A stretch of 64,000 bases of DNA from Thermoleptolyngbya sichuanensis A183 (GTDB lineage: Bacteria; Cyanobacteriota; Cyanobacteriia; Elainellales; Elainellaceae): positions 3,782,001 through 3,846,000 of the forward strand of contig NZ_CP053661.1 of assembly GCF_013177315.1 (NCBI RefSeq), read 5' to 3'. Each line of letters opens with the position of its first letter. Within the stretch, counting starts at the first letter, position 1. Shown piece after piece: positions 57,101-64,000 of the stretch. A program made the position numbers and the translations under genes. The notes under the pieces are model-generated. The model was not told where the DNA came from and did no database searches. It saw only the letters and a program-made list of their open reading frames with translations.

Positions 57101-57427
57101 CCGGCGACTGCCAGCGCGGGTGCAAAAAACATCGGCGATCGCGCTCACTTTCCCCTCTGCCTGGATCTGCTGAACAAGCCGTGTGTAGCTGCCCTTCTCT
57201 GCCCAGATGCCCGTCTTAGCAATCTGCCGTCCCGCCATCTCGCTGGCGCTCCATCCCACCAGTTCACAAAACGCCTCGTTGATTTCCAGAATCCGCCCTT
57301 CGGGAAAAGACAGCAGCAGACTCGCCGCCGGAGTTGCCTGAAAAACCTCGCGGAATACTGACTTACAGCAAGCCTGCATTTCCGCTTGCTGATCCGAAGC
57401 GCGATTTTTGAAAAGATGCATAAACAT
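51107..57427 (-). CDS. Giant hybrid histidine kinase with eleven PAS domains, GAF and receiver
   Basis: About 2106 residues, soluble. I count six PAS domains to about residue 830, one GAF at about 840-1010, then five more PAS domains to about 1590. HisKA follows with KSTFLANMSHELRTPLNAIL (His near 1615), then an HATPase with LLNLLSNAIKFTKAGSVTLR and SEGTGLGLTISRHF. The receiver has RILIVEDQWQNRQFLVEML and the phospho-acceptor in DLILMDLRMPGMNGFD. A C-terminal helical segment of about 70 residues ends the chain. PAS 3 and 4 are near-duplicates (both carry IWGRSCESLY). ATG 57427 or 57421 is likely; TTG 57457 is also in frame. Ligands unknown. Confidence 0.93.
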   Translation of the reverse strand: MFMHLFKNRASDQQAEMQACCKSVFREVFQATPAASLLLSFPEGRILEINEAFCELVGWSASEMAGRQIAKTGIWAEKGSYTRLVQQIQAEGKVSAIADVFCTRAGSRRPVLLSARAMSFGDEPSLWITAIAQPTEPVESSQPAPPHLASQILDQAAASIGQIRLYPDRRWQYDYCSAGCERVFGFTNAELMDGAWLERVLPEDRETMPSQEVDTLLAGRSQWREYQFLHKDGNLRWISSHLSPRWDAAENCWRVVFVDTDITEQKRLEAELRNTATALRQSEERFHQIANSIKQFILIRDAQSRQCLYASPGYEAIWGRSCESLYQDRDSWIESVHPEDRLEVEEVVERQFQGDRIHHEYRIFRPDGTLRWVQAEFFPVLDETGAFTRCAGIIEDITERKQLEAERRTAEESLRQSEERFQQIANHVNQLFLVCDAKTGESLYVSPAYERIWGRSCESLYRNPQSWLEAVHPGDRPTVLASIANQHQGEAAHREYRIVRPDGSIRWVRADVFPVRDEAGSIIRFVGFAEDFTERKRAELARDLAEAALRDSEKRYASFFRCSPAAIVVSCLPTGQYIEVNPAFEQYTGYTRDEVIGRTAAELDLWVNLPQREQLLQQVQTKGGATDIEFQLRRKDGEIRTVLMTAERYEIDGYEYLMTVGVDITDRKQAEAALQASEQHRRQALELSQTGSWAFDVATGEAVWSESHFRLMGLRPGEYPSNYYTWRDRVHPEDLERVEQAFQQALEQHTLLEVEYRVVHPDGTEHWVLTKGQGIYDERGQPLRMTGVMIDISDRKAAKLALKRKVQRERALNRVIQAIRQSLDLDAIFNTATQEITQLLGADQTNVIQLFSERGYWQIVASYCAHPDLPDVKGLQVPDADNLIAARLRRMEIVKIDDASLLEDDVNRQLAELFPGSWLIAPMAIDGRVWGCLAVTKNPRTVWTEEQFSLIHALVDQLAIAIQQSALYQRLQESEASLKDVLNNAIAAVCSFRVFGDHDWVYDYYSAGSRAVYGYEPEELMADKHLWMSRVHPDDLEPVILPLYDVIFQEGTCTYEYRFYCKDGSLRWHLATLTARRDAIADCWIATVITVDITGRKQAEEELVASQKLYKSLTDVLPLYLYRKDRHDRITFANPAYLNFLGMTLEECLGKTTPDIVPHDLATHCLAADEQILQTGEPVSRVEMSEATGDRQYFQSMKSPVFDADGQIVEIQGLCWEITDRIKTEKSLEMHSLIVQNMAEGVCLVRASDGIIVYANPKFEAMFGYESGGLNGKHASVVNYEDDTLDAQEVHRNITYHLDTYGEYTYTICNRKKDGTPFWCRATTVRFDHPDYGMVYVAVHEDITERRQAELALQEMSAAMSNAIEGIARLDPQGQYLSVNRAYARIMGYEPADMIGMNWRQTVHPEELATAIAGYESMLQHGKAELELRGLRKDGSIFYKQAIMVAAYNQEGQFTGHHCFMRDISDRKQAEAALARELARSKALFEASVDGIVVMSQGRVIEANPSFARMLGYSLEEVQSLTVADWEAKWTAEELVQIKAEFKDRSHRFETRHRRKDGSIYEVEISANPVNWDGQTVQLCICRDVSDRKRTELELKQAKETAEAANSAKSTFLANMSHELRTPLNAILGFSQLLAYDPLLNDSQREQLEIINHSGEHLLSLINDILEVSKIEAGRIKLNTSSFDLYQLLDGLMQLLRFKASEKSISLVLDRAPNLPQYIVTDEGKLRQILLNLLSNAIKFTKAGSVTLRALVAEAPDHLPNDSSQPNTPQTQRLQFEVIDTGCGIAAEEIEDLFNAFVQAKHSQQASEGTGLGLTISRHFVNLMGGDIRVQSVLGQGSTFAFEIQVQVKDAAAVLLPVETRRVLTLAQDQGPCRILIVEDQWQNRQFLVEMLASIGFELKEATNGYEAIACWSTWQPDLILMDLRMPGMNGFDAVRQIRQDEQTLRSQIQTRSNTDYPPIKTAKIIALTADAFEETKVTALAAGCDDFIRKPVQESLLLTKIAEHLGVQYVYEMAETRQPEANESAENLDKNLDNDLSFMPVEWIAELHQAATEGFDDRVLQLVRQIPPDYSRLASALTHWATNFQFESITQLTQPLIEYEADSAP

Positions 57428-57627
57428 GAACTGTGGAGCGTTTAGCAGCGAGGGCAACAGGAATTTATTAAGAAATGGTTTTTTGCTTCTAGTGTTCCAG
57501 AATACCCGACAAATCTACGCAAATCTTCATTTCGCTTTTAGCAAAATGAAATCCTTAAGAATTGAAAGATATTGACCTATTCGCCTGACGTAAAACGACT
57601 CAGGCTGATTTGTAATGGAAGGATTTG

Positions 57628-57774
57628 ATGGGGCTGTATCTACGAAAAATCAATGGATGGAGCCGATTCCTATGCGTCCTGAATACAGGGCGATTATTAC
57701 TTGTTTTATCGTTACGTATTTTGGTGATGCTGTGGCTCGGCAACATTGCGATTAGCCATACTTCATCTCATTAA
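57628..57774 (+). CDS. Candidate small hydrophobic protein (48 aa)
   Basis: A plus-strand ORF between two minus-strand signalling genes. ATG 57628 is preceded by GGAAGGA at 5 bases, one of the better ribosome sites in the window. The product starts MGLYLRKINGWSRFLCVLNT, continues with a Leu-rich membrane-like segment (GRLLLVLSLRILVMLWLGNI), and ends AISHTSSH. Basic residues precede the helix, so an N-in topology is likely. I recognise no family. It could be a small membrane protein or chance; the ribosome site and membrane pattern favour the first. Confidence 0.45.
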   Translation: MGLYLRKINGWSRFLCVLNTGRLLLVLSLRILVMLWLGNIAISHTSSH

Positions 57775-57875
57775 ACTTATCGAATGTTCATTGTCGAGAA
57801 TTTTCTATGCCGAATGGCAGTCTTGCTTCAGTAGAGTTGCTGGCGCGAATATCGCTGCACTCTTCCGCAAAGGTT

Positions 57876-59318
57876 TTAAATCCAGCCATTGCGCGTGGCC
57901 TGATAAATCGCCTGATAGCGAGTCTGCACCTGAAGCTTGGACAGGACGTTGTTGAGGTGAAACTTGATCGTGCTTTCGCTGAGGATCAGCCGATCGGCAA
58001 TGTCGCGATCGCGCAATCCCTGCACCAGCAGCCCCAAAATTTCGCGCTCTCGCTCCGATAGCCCCTTCAGTTCTTCGCCCAGCGTCGGCGGCCAGGGCCG
58101 GTCTTGCAGCACGGTTTCAACAGCCTGACGCAACTGCGTTGGGGTAATGTCTAGGTCAATCCGTCCCAAAACGGCGGCTGGCAGCGTGGGCAACGGCTGA
58201 GCCTGGGTTTGCAGCCACAGCACCCGACGGGCTTGGGCTGCGGCGGCTAGGTCGTCAGTGAGGAGCGGCAGATCTGCGCCATCTGCCAGACTTGTAGATG
58301 GAACGACGGAGAGTCCAGCCAGGACAGCCAGTTGCGTCAGGGCAAGCTGCACGATAGCACGGGTGCAAACGACGCGCACGGCGGGCCCTGCTGCTGCCCC
58401 TGCGTCGGGCAGTTGCAACACCACTTGCAGCACGTTCTGCGATAGGTTGGGCAAGAGTTGCAGCGTGCCCCGCAAACAGGCCGCCGCCAGCGGAAACTCG
58501 CCAAACGCTTCTTCACTCCAGTCTTGCAGGCGATGGGCTGCAAAGCTGGGCGGCGCAATCATCGCTTCTAGAATGACCTGGTGCGGCTCGTAGCTGAGGC
58601 GGCAGTAGGTGCAAGACAGCCCGTGCAGCACCTCCGCCAGCCGCAAAAACAGACAGGCGATCGCCGGAGACAGCACCCGCTCTGTCCCCACCAAGCTGAG
58701 GCGCGTCGGCGGCAGCCACTGGGCAATTTGTTCCGAAAGCAGCGGCGTGGGAGAGCCAGAACGCAGAGCGGCGATCGCCCTTTCTTCCTGCCGCTGCCGC
58801 TGCCCCGCATTGATCATCACGGCCAGCGTGGTGCAGAGGCTTTGCAGCACCTCCAAAAACTCTGGCGACAGTGGGCGATGGCTGAAGACCGCCAGCACGC
58901 CAATCACGCGATCGCCAATCGCCAGCGGGTAGCCCGCAAAGCCCGTAATCTGGTTGGCGATCGCCCAGTCGCGATCCTTGACCCAGGCTTCATTGGCGAG
59001 ATTATTGCTCAAAAACGGAATGCGATTTTGGGCAATTTTACCCACCTTAAACGCCCCCAGGGGCACTCGCGCAAAGGAGCCATCCAGCCGGGTATATAAT
59101 CCCGACGAAGCCACCAGCCGCAAAAACTGCCCGTCCGGTTCCATCAGCCAGATGCGGGCAAACGCACAATCAAACGCCTCCACCAGTCCGTCTGTGGCCC
59201 GGCGCACCATTTCTTCTGGCTCTCGACAGTCCCCAAACTGCTGCACCAGCGAACTGACCTGCTGCAAGCCCATCAGCAGGCGCGTTGCATCGACAAAATT
59301 GGCAGACGATTCGGACAC
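57876..59318 (-). CDS. GAF-LuxR transcriptional regulator without receiver domain
   Basis: 480 residues. An N-terminal GAF domain (about 20-190) has RATDGLVEAFDCAFARIWLM, NNLANEAWVKDRDWAIANQI and GYPLAIGDRVIGVLAVFSHR. A middle region of about 200 residues shows no motif I recognise. The C-terminus is a LuxR/GerE helix-turn-helix (about 415-480): GLSEREREILGLLVQGLRDR, DIADRLILSESTIKFHLNNV, LSKLQVQTRYQAI. There is no receiver, so it is probably controlled by a GAF ligand or partner, not by phosphorylation. The start is GTG 59318. It sits between two kinases on the same strand. Confidence 0.9.
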   Translation of the reverse strand: MSESSANFVDATRLLMGLQQVSSLVQQFGDCREPEEMVRRATDGLVEAFDCAFARIWLMEPDGQFLRLVASSGLYTRLDGSFARVPLGAFKVGKIAQNRIPFLSNNLANEAWVKDRDWAIANQITGFAGYPLAIGDRVIGVLAVFSHRPLSPEFLEVLQSLCTTLAVMINAGQRQRQEERAIAALRSGSPTPLLSEQIAQWLPPTRLSLVGTERVLSPAIACLFLRLAEVLHGLSCTYCRLSYEPHQVILEAMIAPPSFAAHRLQDWSEEAFGEFPLAAACLRGTLQLLPNLSQNVLQVVLQLPDAGAAAGPAVRVVCTRAIVQLALTQLAVLAGLSVVPSTSLADGADLPLLTDDLAAAAQARRVLWLQTQAQPLPTLPAAVLGRIDLDITPTQLRQAVETVLQDRPWPPTLGEELKGLSEREREILGLLVQGLRDRDIADRLILSESTIKFHLNNVLSKLQVQTRYQAIYQATRNGWI

Positions 59319-59542
59319 CGACGTTTCGCAATCGCTCCAAAAAAGGGGGGTACGACCTGAACAGGCTGCTCACCTTCTTCCTATATCAATTATCTATATC
59401 ATTAGCAATTCTCTATACCATTGAGCCTGCGATCGCCCCGGATGCTCTGTATCACTGGCTACCGTATCCTACTCCTCACCCAAAGGCTGTCGCGCCCCCG
59501 ATCGAGCCGCCCTTGAACAAAAAAAGAAGGTGGCGATCGCCC

Positions 59543-61516
59543 TTACTGACTCACCGGAATCTGAATCACCGGAATCTGAATCATAAACTCAGTGCCCTGG
59601 CCCACTTCTGAGCAGCAACGTAGCGTACCCTGATGCCGCTCTGTGATGATTTGGTAGCTAATCGAGAGGCCCATGCCCGTCCCCTTGCCGACGGGTTTGG
59701 TGGTAAAGAACGGATCGAATAGGCGCTGTTGGACGGCAGCAGACATGCCGATGCCGTTGTCGACAATGCGAATCGCAATCGAACTGGGGCTAACCTGCTC
59801 AGTCTGGATCGTGATCATCGGCCCACTGGGAGAGTCTATGGGGCGATCGCCCAAGCTTGGCAGCATGTTTGGGTTCCAGCGGCCGAGCGCGTAGGATTCC
59901 TCTAGCGCATCGATGGCATTCGCCAGAATGTTCATAAACACCTGATTCAGTTGACCGGCGTAGCATTCCACCAAAGGTAAGATGCCATAGTGCTTATTGA
60001 CCTGAATTTCTGGGCGATCGCCCTTGGCCTTCAGGCAATTTTGCAGAATCATCAGCGTGCTGTCGATGCCTTCGTGAATATCCACCGCCTTGCACTCTGC
60101 CTCGTCCATGCGGGAAAACGTCCGCAGCGAAGCCACAATCTTCTGAATCCGCTCGGCCCCCACCCGCATCGACGACAGCAGCTTGGGCAAATCTGCGAGT
60201 AAGAAATCTAAATCGACGTGCTGAATCTCTTGCTGAACCGCAGGCACCGGGTTGGGATAGTGTTGCTGATAGAGCCAAACCAAGTTCAGCAAATCCTGTA
60301 TATAGGCGTTGGCATGGGCCAGGTTGCCGTAGATAAAATTCACGGGGTTATTAATCTCATGGGCCACGCCTGCCACCAGTTGCCCCAGGGAAGACATTTT
60401 TTCGCTCTGCACCAGTTGCGATTGGGTCCGCTGTAGCTCTTTCAGCGCTGCTTCTAGCTCCTGGGTTCGCTGTCTCAGTTGGGCTTCCGACTGGCGCAGC
60501 GCGGCTTCTGACTTCCGACGCTCCGTGATGTCATGCATCGCCACCACTGCGCCAATTTTTTGCCCTGCCGCGTCAAACAGCGGATCGCCGCTGGCTAGAA
60601 TGTAGCGGGTTTCCTGACCCTGAGCGGCGATCGCCATGCCCGCCTGCCGCACAGACTCGCCCTGAAACGCCCGCAGCAGCGGAATCCGTTCGGTCGCCAG
60701 CGGCGTAATGCCATCTGCTTCGTACAGGTCATACAGCGTCGCCCACAGTTCCGGCGGCACCTCTCGCGGGTCGCAGCCATGCCACTCGCGGGCCGCTCGG
60801 TTAAACAACTTCAGCCGTCCCTCCGCATCGCAGGCCACCACGCCATCCGATACATTTTCCACGACTACCTGAGTAAATTCCTGCTCTCGCCGGAGTTGCA
60901 GCACCGTCGCCTGAAGTTCCAGTGTGCGTTCCCTGACGACTGATTCCAGCGCAGCTTTTGCCTTCCGCAACTGCACCTCAGACTGTTTGCGATCGCGGAT
61001 ATCCACACTCGTAGAGCGGCTCATCACGTAGTTGCCGTCTGCGTCATAGATTGCAGTGCTATTCAATAGCACAGGTAAGATAGAGCCATCGGCACACACC
61101 AGGTCAAACTCCACATCTTTCGCTTCGCCCCGCTGCTTAAACTCCTCAAACCCCGCCTTAAAATGGGCAATCCCCTCTGGCGTTAGCAACTGGGTGACAT
61201 GCATCTTACCCACAACCTGCTCGCGGCGATAGCCCAGCCACGCCAGTTCTGTGTCGTTGATCTGGATAATCATGCCGTCTGGATCGATCGAGTGATAGCC
61301 GCAGGGCACTTGATTGTACAAATCGGCAATTTCATTGGCGTATTGCTGGAGGGACGCTTCGACCTGCCGATGGCGTACTTCCGCCTGCCTGAGTTGCTCA
61401 ACCTCCTGGATGAGGGCACGATTGGCTTGCGTCAGGTGTTGCAGCTTCTGCTCTAGCTCTTGATTCCGCTGCTGCAAGGTTTCCCACTCCGAGGCTTGAT
61501 AAATTTGTTCAGGCAT
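59543..61516 (-). CDS. PAS-PAS histidine kinase
   Basis: About 657 residues. An N-terminal coiled coil rich in Gln/Glu/Leu (ETLQQRNQELEQKLQHLTQA) precedes a PAS domain at about 60-185 (STSVDIRDRKQSEVQL) and a second at about 215-345 (AMHDITERRKSEAAL). HisKA has [20 protein letters not shown] (His near 386), and the HATPase has [14 protein letters not shown] and [14 protein letters not shown]. The kinase core is closely related to that of the protein at 9561. ATG 61516 is used instead of TTG 61540. No receiver is fused; the adjacent LuxR protein also lacks one. Confidence 0.92.
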   Translation of the reverse strand: MPEQIYQASEWETLQQRNQELEQKLQHLTQANRALIQEVEQLRQAEVRHRQVEASLQQYANEIADLYNQVPCGYHSIDPDGMIIQINDTELAWLGYRREQVVGKMHVTQLLTPEGIAHFKAGFEEFKQRGEAKDVEFDLVCADGSILPVLLNSTAIYDADGNYVMSRSTSVDIRDRKQSEVQLRKAKAALESVVRERTLELQATVLQLRREQEFTQVVVENVSDGVVACDAEGRLKLFNRAAREWHGCDPREVPPELWATLYDLYEADGITPLATERIPLLRAFQGESVRQAGMAIAAQGQETRYILASGDPLFDAAGQKIGAVVAMHDITERRKSEAALRQSEAQLRQRTQELEAALKELQRTQSQLVQSEKMSSLGQLVAGVAHEINNPVNFIYGNLAHANAYIQDLLNLVWLYQQHYPNPVPAVQQEIQHVDLDFLLADLPKLLSSMRVGAERIQKIVASLRTFSRMDEAECKAVDIHEGIDSTLMILQNCLKAKGDRPEIQVNKHYGILPLVECYAGQLNQVFMNILANAIDALEESYALGRWNPNMLPSLGDRPIDSPSGPMITIQTEQVSPSSIAIRIVDNGIGMSAAVQQRLFDPFFTTKPVGKGTGMGLSISYQIITERHQGTLRCCSEVGQGTEFMIQIPVIQIPVSQ

Positions 61517-61553
61517 ATTTACCGGTAGATTCACGATCAACGCTAACCAGAAC

Positions 61554-61644
61554 AGGACTTACGCACTTGCGATGAGTTTTTTGAGTTTTGGACGATTTCT
61601 CATGGGCTGCACCCGCGAGAAATCGTCCAACTACGTAAGTCCTA
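61554..61644. repeat. Dispersed hairpin repeat, family B, copy 6
   Basis: Ends AGGACTTACGCAC / TACGTAAGTCCT. The stem GGACGATTTCTCATGGGC pairs with ACCCGCGAGAAATCGTCC with one A-C mismatch and one wobble, the least tidy of the good copies. It lies 38 bases upstream of the kinase start on that gene's strand. Confidence 0.8.
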
Positions 61645-61699
61645 CAGAAATTGAAATTGGCTTTTAAGTAGATAGACCAGATTAAAAAACAGATCCTGA

Positions 61700-61734
61700 A
61701 CCCTGCGCCGCCCGCTGCGCGGGCGGCGCAGGGT
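61700..61734. repeat. Perfect GC-rich 15-bp inverted repeat
   Basis: ACCCTGCGCCGCCCG pairs with CGGGCGGCGCAGGGT around a CTGCG loop, with no mismatch. It lies in the 570-base gap between the kinase and the Uma2 gene. A T-run exists only some 12 bases beyond the stem on the minus strand, so it is not a standard terminator. The rest of the gap (61735-62089) holds no gene. Confidence 0.75.
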
Positions 61735-62089
61735 CTTTGGGTTTTATATTTATTAATGTCCACCTACTTATGACTGGTTTAAAAATTCCCTATTCGAGGG
61801 AATTCTGAACACTGAGGACAGCCCCGGAGTTGCAATTTATACAATCTAAATTTCTCTATACGCTCTCTATATCTCTATAAGCGTCCTTTACTCAAGTGGC
61901 GTTGTCCTTGCGCAGTCAGAGATTCTCATTCGCTGCTGCTGGGTTGGCAGTGAATCCTTCCGTCGCGCTAAGAGAGGCGGCTAACCCAAGTTGCTTTGCT
62001 AAAATGACCGTAACGTGACTGTAAGATGCTTAAAATGAACGCAAGTTGCGAAGAACCGTAAATTGCAGAGATAGCCTAACCTCTCCAGC

Positions 62090-62758
62090 ATGACGGCGGA
62101 ACGACTCATCAAAATTCCTCCTTTAGAGAGCGGCGATCGCCTGACCCGTGATGAGTTCGAGCGGCGCTATCGGGCCATGCCCAACCTCAAAAAAGCTGAA
62201 CTGATTGAAGGAGTGGTTTACGTGGCATCCCCGTTGCGTGCCGAAGCTCACGGCAAGCCGCACGGCGACATCATGGGCTGGCTGTGGACGTATAAAGCCG
62301 CTACTCCGGGCATTGAGCTTTACGATAATCCCACGGTGCGCCTAGATGCAGACAACGAACCTCAGCCTGATGCGATATTGCGGCTCAAGGAAGGGGGAGG
62401 CTCCTGGATTAATGAAGAGGACTATATCGAAGGTTCCCCCGAATTAGTTGTTGAAGTTGCCGCCAGTAGCGCATCCTACGACTTACACGACAAGCTTCGA
62501 GTCTATCGCCGCAATGGGATTCGAGAGTACATGGTCTGGCGCACCTACAGCCAGCAGATTGATTGGTTCTGCCTGGAGGCTGGAGAATATCGATCGCTCG
62601 CCGCGAATGCGTCGGGTATTCTGTGCAGTCAGGAGTTTCCGGGCCTGTGGTTAGCAAGCGAAGCCCTGCTCTCTGGCGATCTCAGCTTGGTGCTGCAGGT
62701 TCTTCAAGCTGGCATTAGCAGCCCAGAACACCAGGCGTTTTTGAGTGCGCTTCGTTAA
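62090..62758 (+). CDS. Uma2-family endonuclease-like protein
   Basis: 222 residues. It starts MTAERLIKIPPLESGDRLTR, then DEFERRYRAMPNLKKAELIE, VRLDADNEPQPDAILRLKEG (active-site Asp), GSPELVVEVAASSASYDLHD (ExxxSS) and KLRVYRRNGIREYMVWRTYS. These are the Uma2 fold elements in order, but it is only distantly similar to the protein at 45829, so it is not a recent copy. It stands alone; role unknown. Confidence 0.87.
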   Translation: MTAERLIKIPPLESGDRLTRDEFERRYRAMPNLKKAELIEGVVYVASPLRAEAHGKPHGDIMGWLWTYKAATPGIELYDNPTVRLDADNEPQPDAILRLKEGGGSWINEEDYIEGSPELVVEVAASSASYDLHDKLRVYRRNGIREYMVWRTYSQQIDWFCLEAGEYRSLAANASGILCSQEFPGLWLASEALLSGDLSLVLQVLQAGISSPEHQAFLSALR

Positions 62759-62832
62759 CACTCAGAACTGACGCAATTGAACTGACGTGACGCAATTGGC
62801 GGATGGTTTGCGGGCTGCGTTTGCAGGCGGGT

Positions 62833-64000
62833 TTAGCTGCTAGGCAGGTTGACGATCGCCATTGAGACGGCGCGATATTGGCGGGCGATCGCCTCTGGAG
62901 TCACGCCCAGCGTCGGCTGGCCGAAGGCGTAGGGGGCGTAGGACCGCGTTTCGTGCAGCAGTATCAGCAAATCGTTTGGGTCGAGGATATACGACAGGCT
63001 GCGAACGATGTCGCCGTGCAGCGGATAGACCGAATCCTTCAGTTCGCTTTTGAGGGAATCGAGTTGATTAGTGGCGATCGCCTCATCCGACATCGCCAGT
63101 CCCAGCACAAAGGTCGCCTTTAGCCCCGTCGCCAGCCCCTTCACCAGCGCCAGCGCGTCGGCAAACTGGGGCGAGGCAAAGTCTTCCGCCGTCACCACCA
63201 GCAGCACCCGCTTTACCGTGTTCATCGGCTGCATCAGCCGCGTCACCAAGACAGGAATGCCCGCCCGCCGCACCACGTTGTCGATCACGCTGCCAAACAG
63301 GTGGTCGCGGTAGGTGGAAAAGCCCTTCCAGCCGCAGACGATCAGGTTTGCCTCCCGCTCCTGCGCCGTCCGCAAGATGCCCCGATCGATAGAGTCGTCG
63401 ATCCGTCCAATCGGTTCCACCTCTGCGGCGGCGGCGTTGGCCAGGGTTTCGGCCGCGCCCAATAGCATGGCTTGCTGGCTGCGATCTGCCGCTGTCAGCC
63501 AGTCTTGCGAATCGGGCAGGACGTGCAGTGGCAGCAGCGTCCCCTCCGTCGAGCAGACCAAAATCAGCGCCAGTTGCAGCAGGTTTGCTTCGGTATCGGG
63601 ATTTGCCACAGGCACTAGCACTCGGAGCGGCACAGTTTTCAGTTCTTTTTGCGAATCGGCAACCAGCGTCGAGGCGGGTTCGGTCGCGGTGTCGGAGGCA
63701 AGGGGGATGCGATCGCCCCAGCGCGAGGTAATCCACGGCGACGCGATGCAGGTCACCAAAATCATCATGATCGTGCCATTCACGGTCGGCTGATCCACGA
63801 GTTCGATATTGTAGGCAACAGTGATCGCCGCCAGGGTGGAAGCCGCCTGCGCCACCGACAGCCCAAACATGACCATCATGCTGGGGGTGCTGAGGCGAAA
63901 CCACTTGCTCGTCATCCAGGCGGGTAGATACTTTGCCACAATTGCCACGCCCACCATCACCGCCGCCACCGCAATCGACTTGGGTTCCTGAAGCAGAATC
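62833..64000 (-). CDS. Cation/proton antiporter with C-terminal USP domains (partial)
   Basis: The frame stays open to the window edge, so the N-terminus is missing. The visible 388 residues begin in membrane helices: ILLQEPKSIAVAAVMVGVAI, STPSMMVMFGLSVAQAASTL, AAITVAYNIELVDQPTVNGT and IMMILVTCIASPWITSRWGD. This is the end of a CPA2/NhaS-type antiporter. Two universal-stress-protein-like domains follow, about 115-255 (VPLRVLVPVANPDTEANLLQ, LIVCGWKGFSTYRDHLFGSV) and 255-378 (VKRVLLVVTAEDFASPQFAD). They probably bind nucleotide and regulate transport. A candidate GTG at 63967-63969 is internal, not the start. Confidence 0.87.
   Translation of the reverse strand, partial: ILLQEPKSIAVAAVMVGVAIVAKYLPAWMTSKWFRLSTPSMMVMFGLSVAQAASTLAAITVAYNIELVDQPTVNGTIMMILVTCIASPWITSRWGDRIPLASDTATEPASTLVADSQKELKTVPLRVLVPVANPDTEANLLQLALILVCSTEGTLLPLHVLPDSQDWLTAADRSQQAMLLGAAETLANAAAAEVEPIGRIDDSIDRGILRTAQEREANLIVCGWKGFSTYRDHLFGSVIDNVVRRAGIPVLVTRLMQPMNTVKRVLLVVTAEDFASPQFADALALVKGLATGLKATFVLGLAMSDEAIATNQLDSLKSELKDSVYPLHGDIVRSLSYILDPNDLLILLHETRSYAPYAFGQPTLGVTPEAIARQYRAVSMAIVNLPSS

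Noticed and set aside
59465-59490. CTACTCCTCACCC resembling the unpaired motif of the cyanobacterial small RNA Yfr1
   Set aside because: The match to ACUCCUCACAC is incomplete and no flanking hairpins were found.
59285-59611. A plus-strand 108-codon frame with a hydrophobic stretch
   Set aside because: It overlaps the ends of two well-supported minus-strand genes and its C-terminus is Arg/His/Asn repeat-like, so it is likely a shadow.
62755-62832. CAGAACTGACGCAATTG and GGTTTGCGGGCTGCG resembling family B repeat ends and stem
   Set aside because: Similarity is fragmentary and the stem does not pair, so at most it is an unrecognisable relic.

Overview
The window is chromosomal DNA of a cyanobacterium. 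The evidence is the very frequent HIP1 octamer GCGATCGC, adjacent cyanophycinase and cyanophycin synthetase genes, a CBS-CP12 fusion, the fused PanC/cytidylate kinase and long RibBA proteins typical of cyanobacteria, and a large number of PAS/GAF histidine kinases. The moderately high GC and the protein styles resemble Leptolyngbya-like filamentous lineages, but the species cannot be fixed from the sequence alone.

Layout. Positions 1-5,300: end of a sigma-70 factor gene, a DUF697-type GTPase, an SRPBCC protein, a 58-residue membrane protein, trmD (minus strand) and cyanophycinase. 5,600-9,450: cyanophycin synthetase and the CBS-CP12 gene. 9,560-16,120: two large sensor kinases on the minus strand. 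16,700-21,100: small membrane proteins, an NmrA-type reductase, a sterol desaturase/SDR fusion and a DUF4126 protein, interspersed with repeats. 21,360-25,640: a complete high-affinity phosphate operon pstS-pstC-pstA-pstB behind a Pho-box-like promoter; no phoU is seen. 26,150-29,460: an insertion sequence interrupted by an inverted copy of itself, next to a broken methyltransferase gene. 29,500-39,900: argC, ribBA, a secreted endonuclease/phosphatase-fold protein, a low-temperature-induced-type protein, a TPR protein, a B12/radical-SAM protein, tRNA-Gly(UCC) and small hypotheticals. 40,160-50,800: a GGDEF/EAL signalling protein, proS, Uma2 nuclease-like genes, a GerMN protein, a PD-(D/E)XK-like protein and the panC-cmk fusion. 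51,100-61,500: a run of three minus-strand signalling genes (an 11-PAS hybrid kinase, a GAF-LuxR regulator without receiver, a PAS kinase) with a small plus-strand ORF between the first two. 62,090-64,000: another Uma2 gene and the 3' part of a cation/proton antiporter with USP domains.

Functional themes are nitrogen/carbon storage (cphB, cphA), phosphate uptake, Calvin-cycle redox control (CP12 fusion), cofactor and amino-acid synthesis (ribBA, panC-cmk, argC), translation (trmD, proS, tRNA-Gly) and signal transduction. Many genes stand alone, separated by repeat-rich intergenic DNA.

The most unusual content is non-coding. There are three separate dispersed repeat families. One is a hairpin element of about 90 bp in five good copies, whose stem substitutions are mostly compensated. 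There is also an exact 11-bp-period array of eleven units upstream of the radical-SAM gene, a self-nested IS with a 7-bp target duplication, and a 48-codon plus-strand ORF with a strong Shine-Dalgarno sequence inside the kinase cluster. No CRISPR array, prophage or recognisable defence island was seen.
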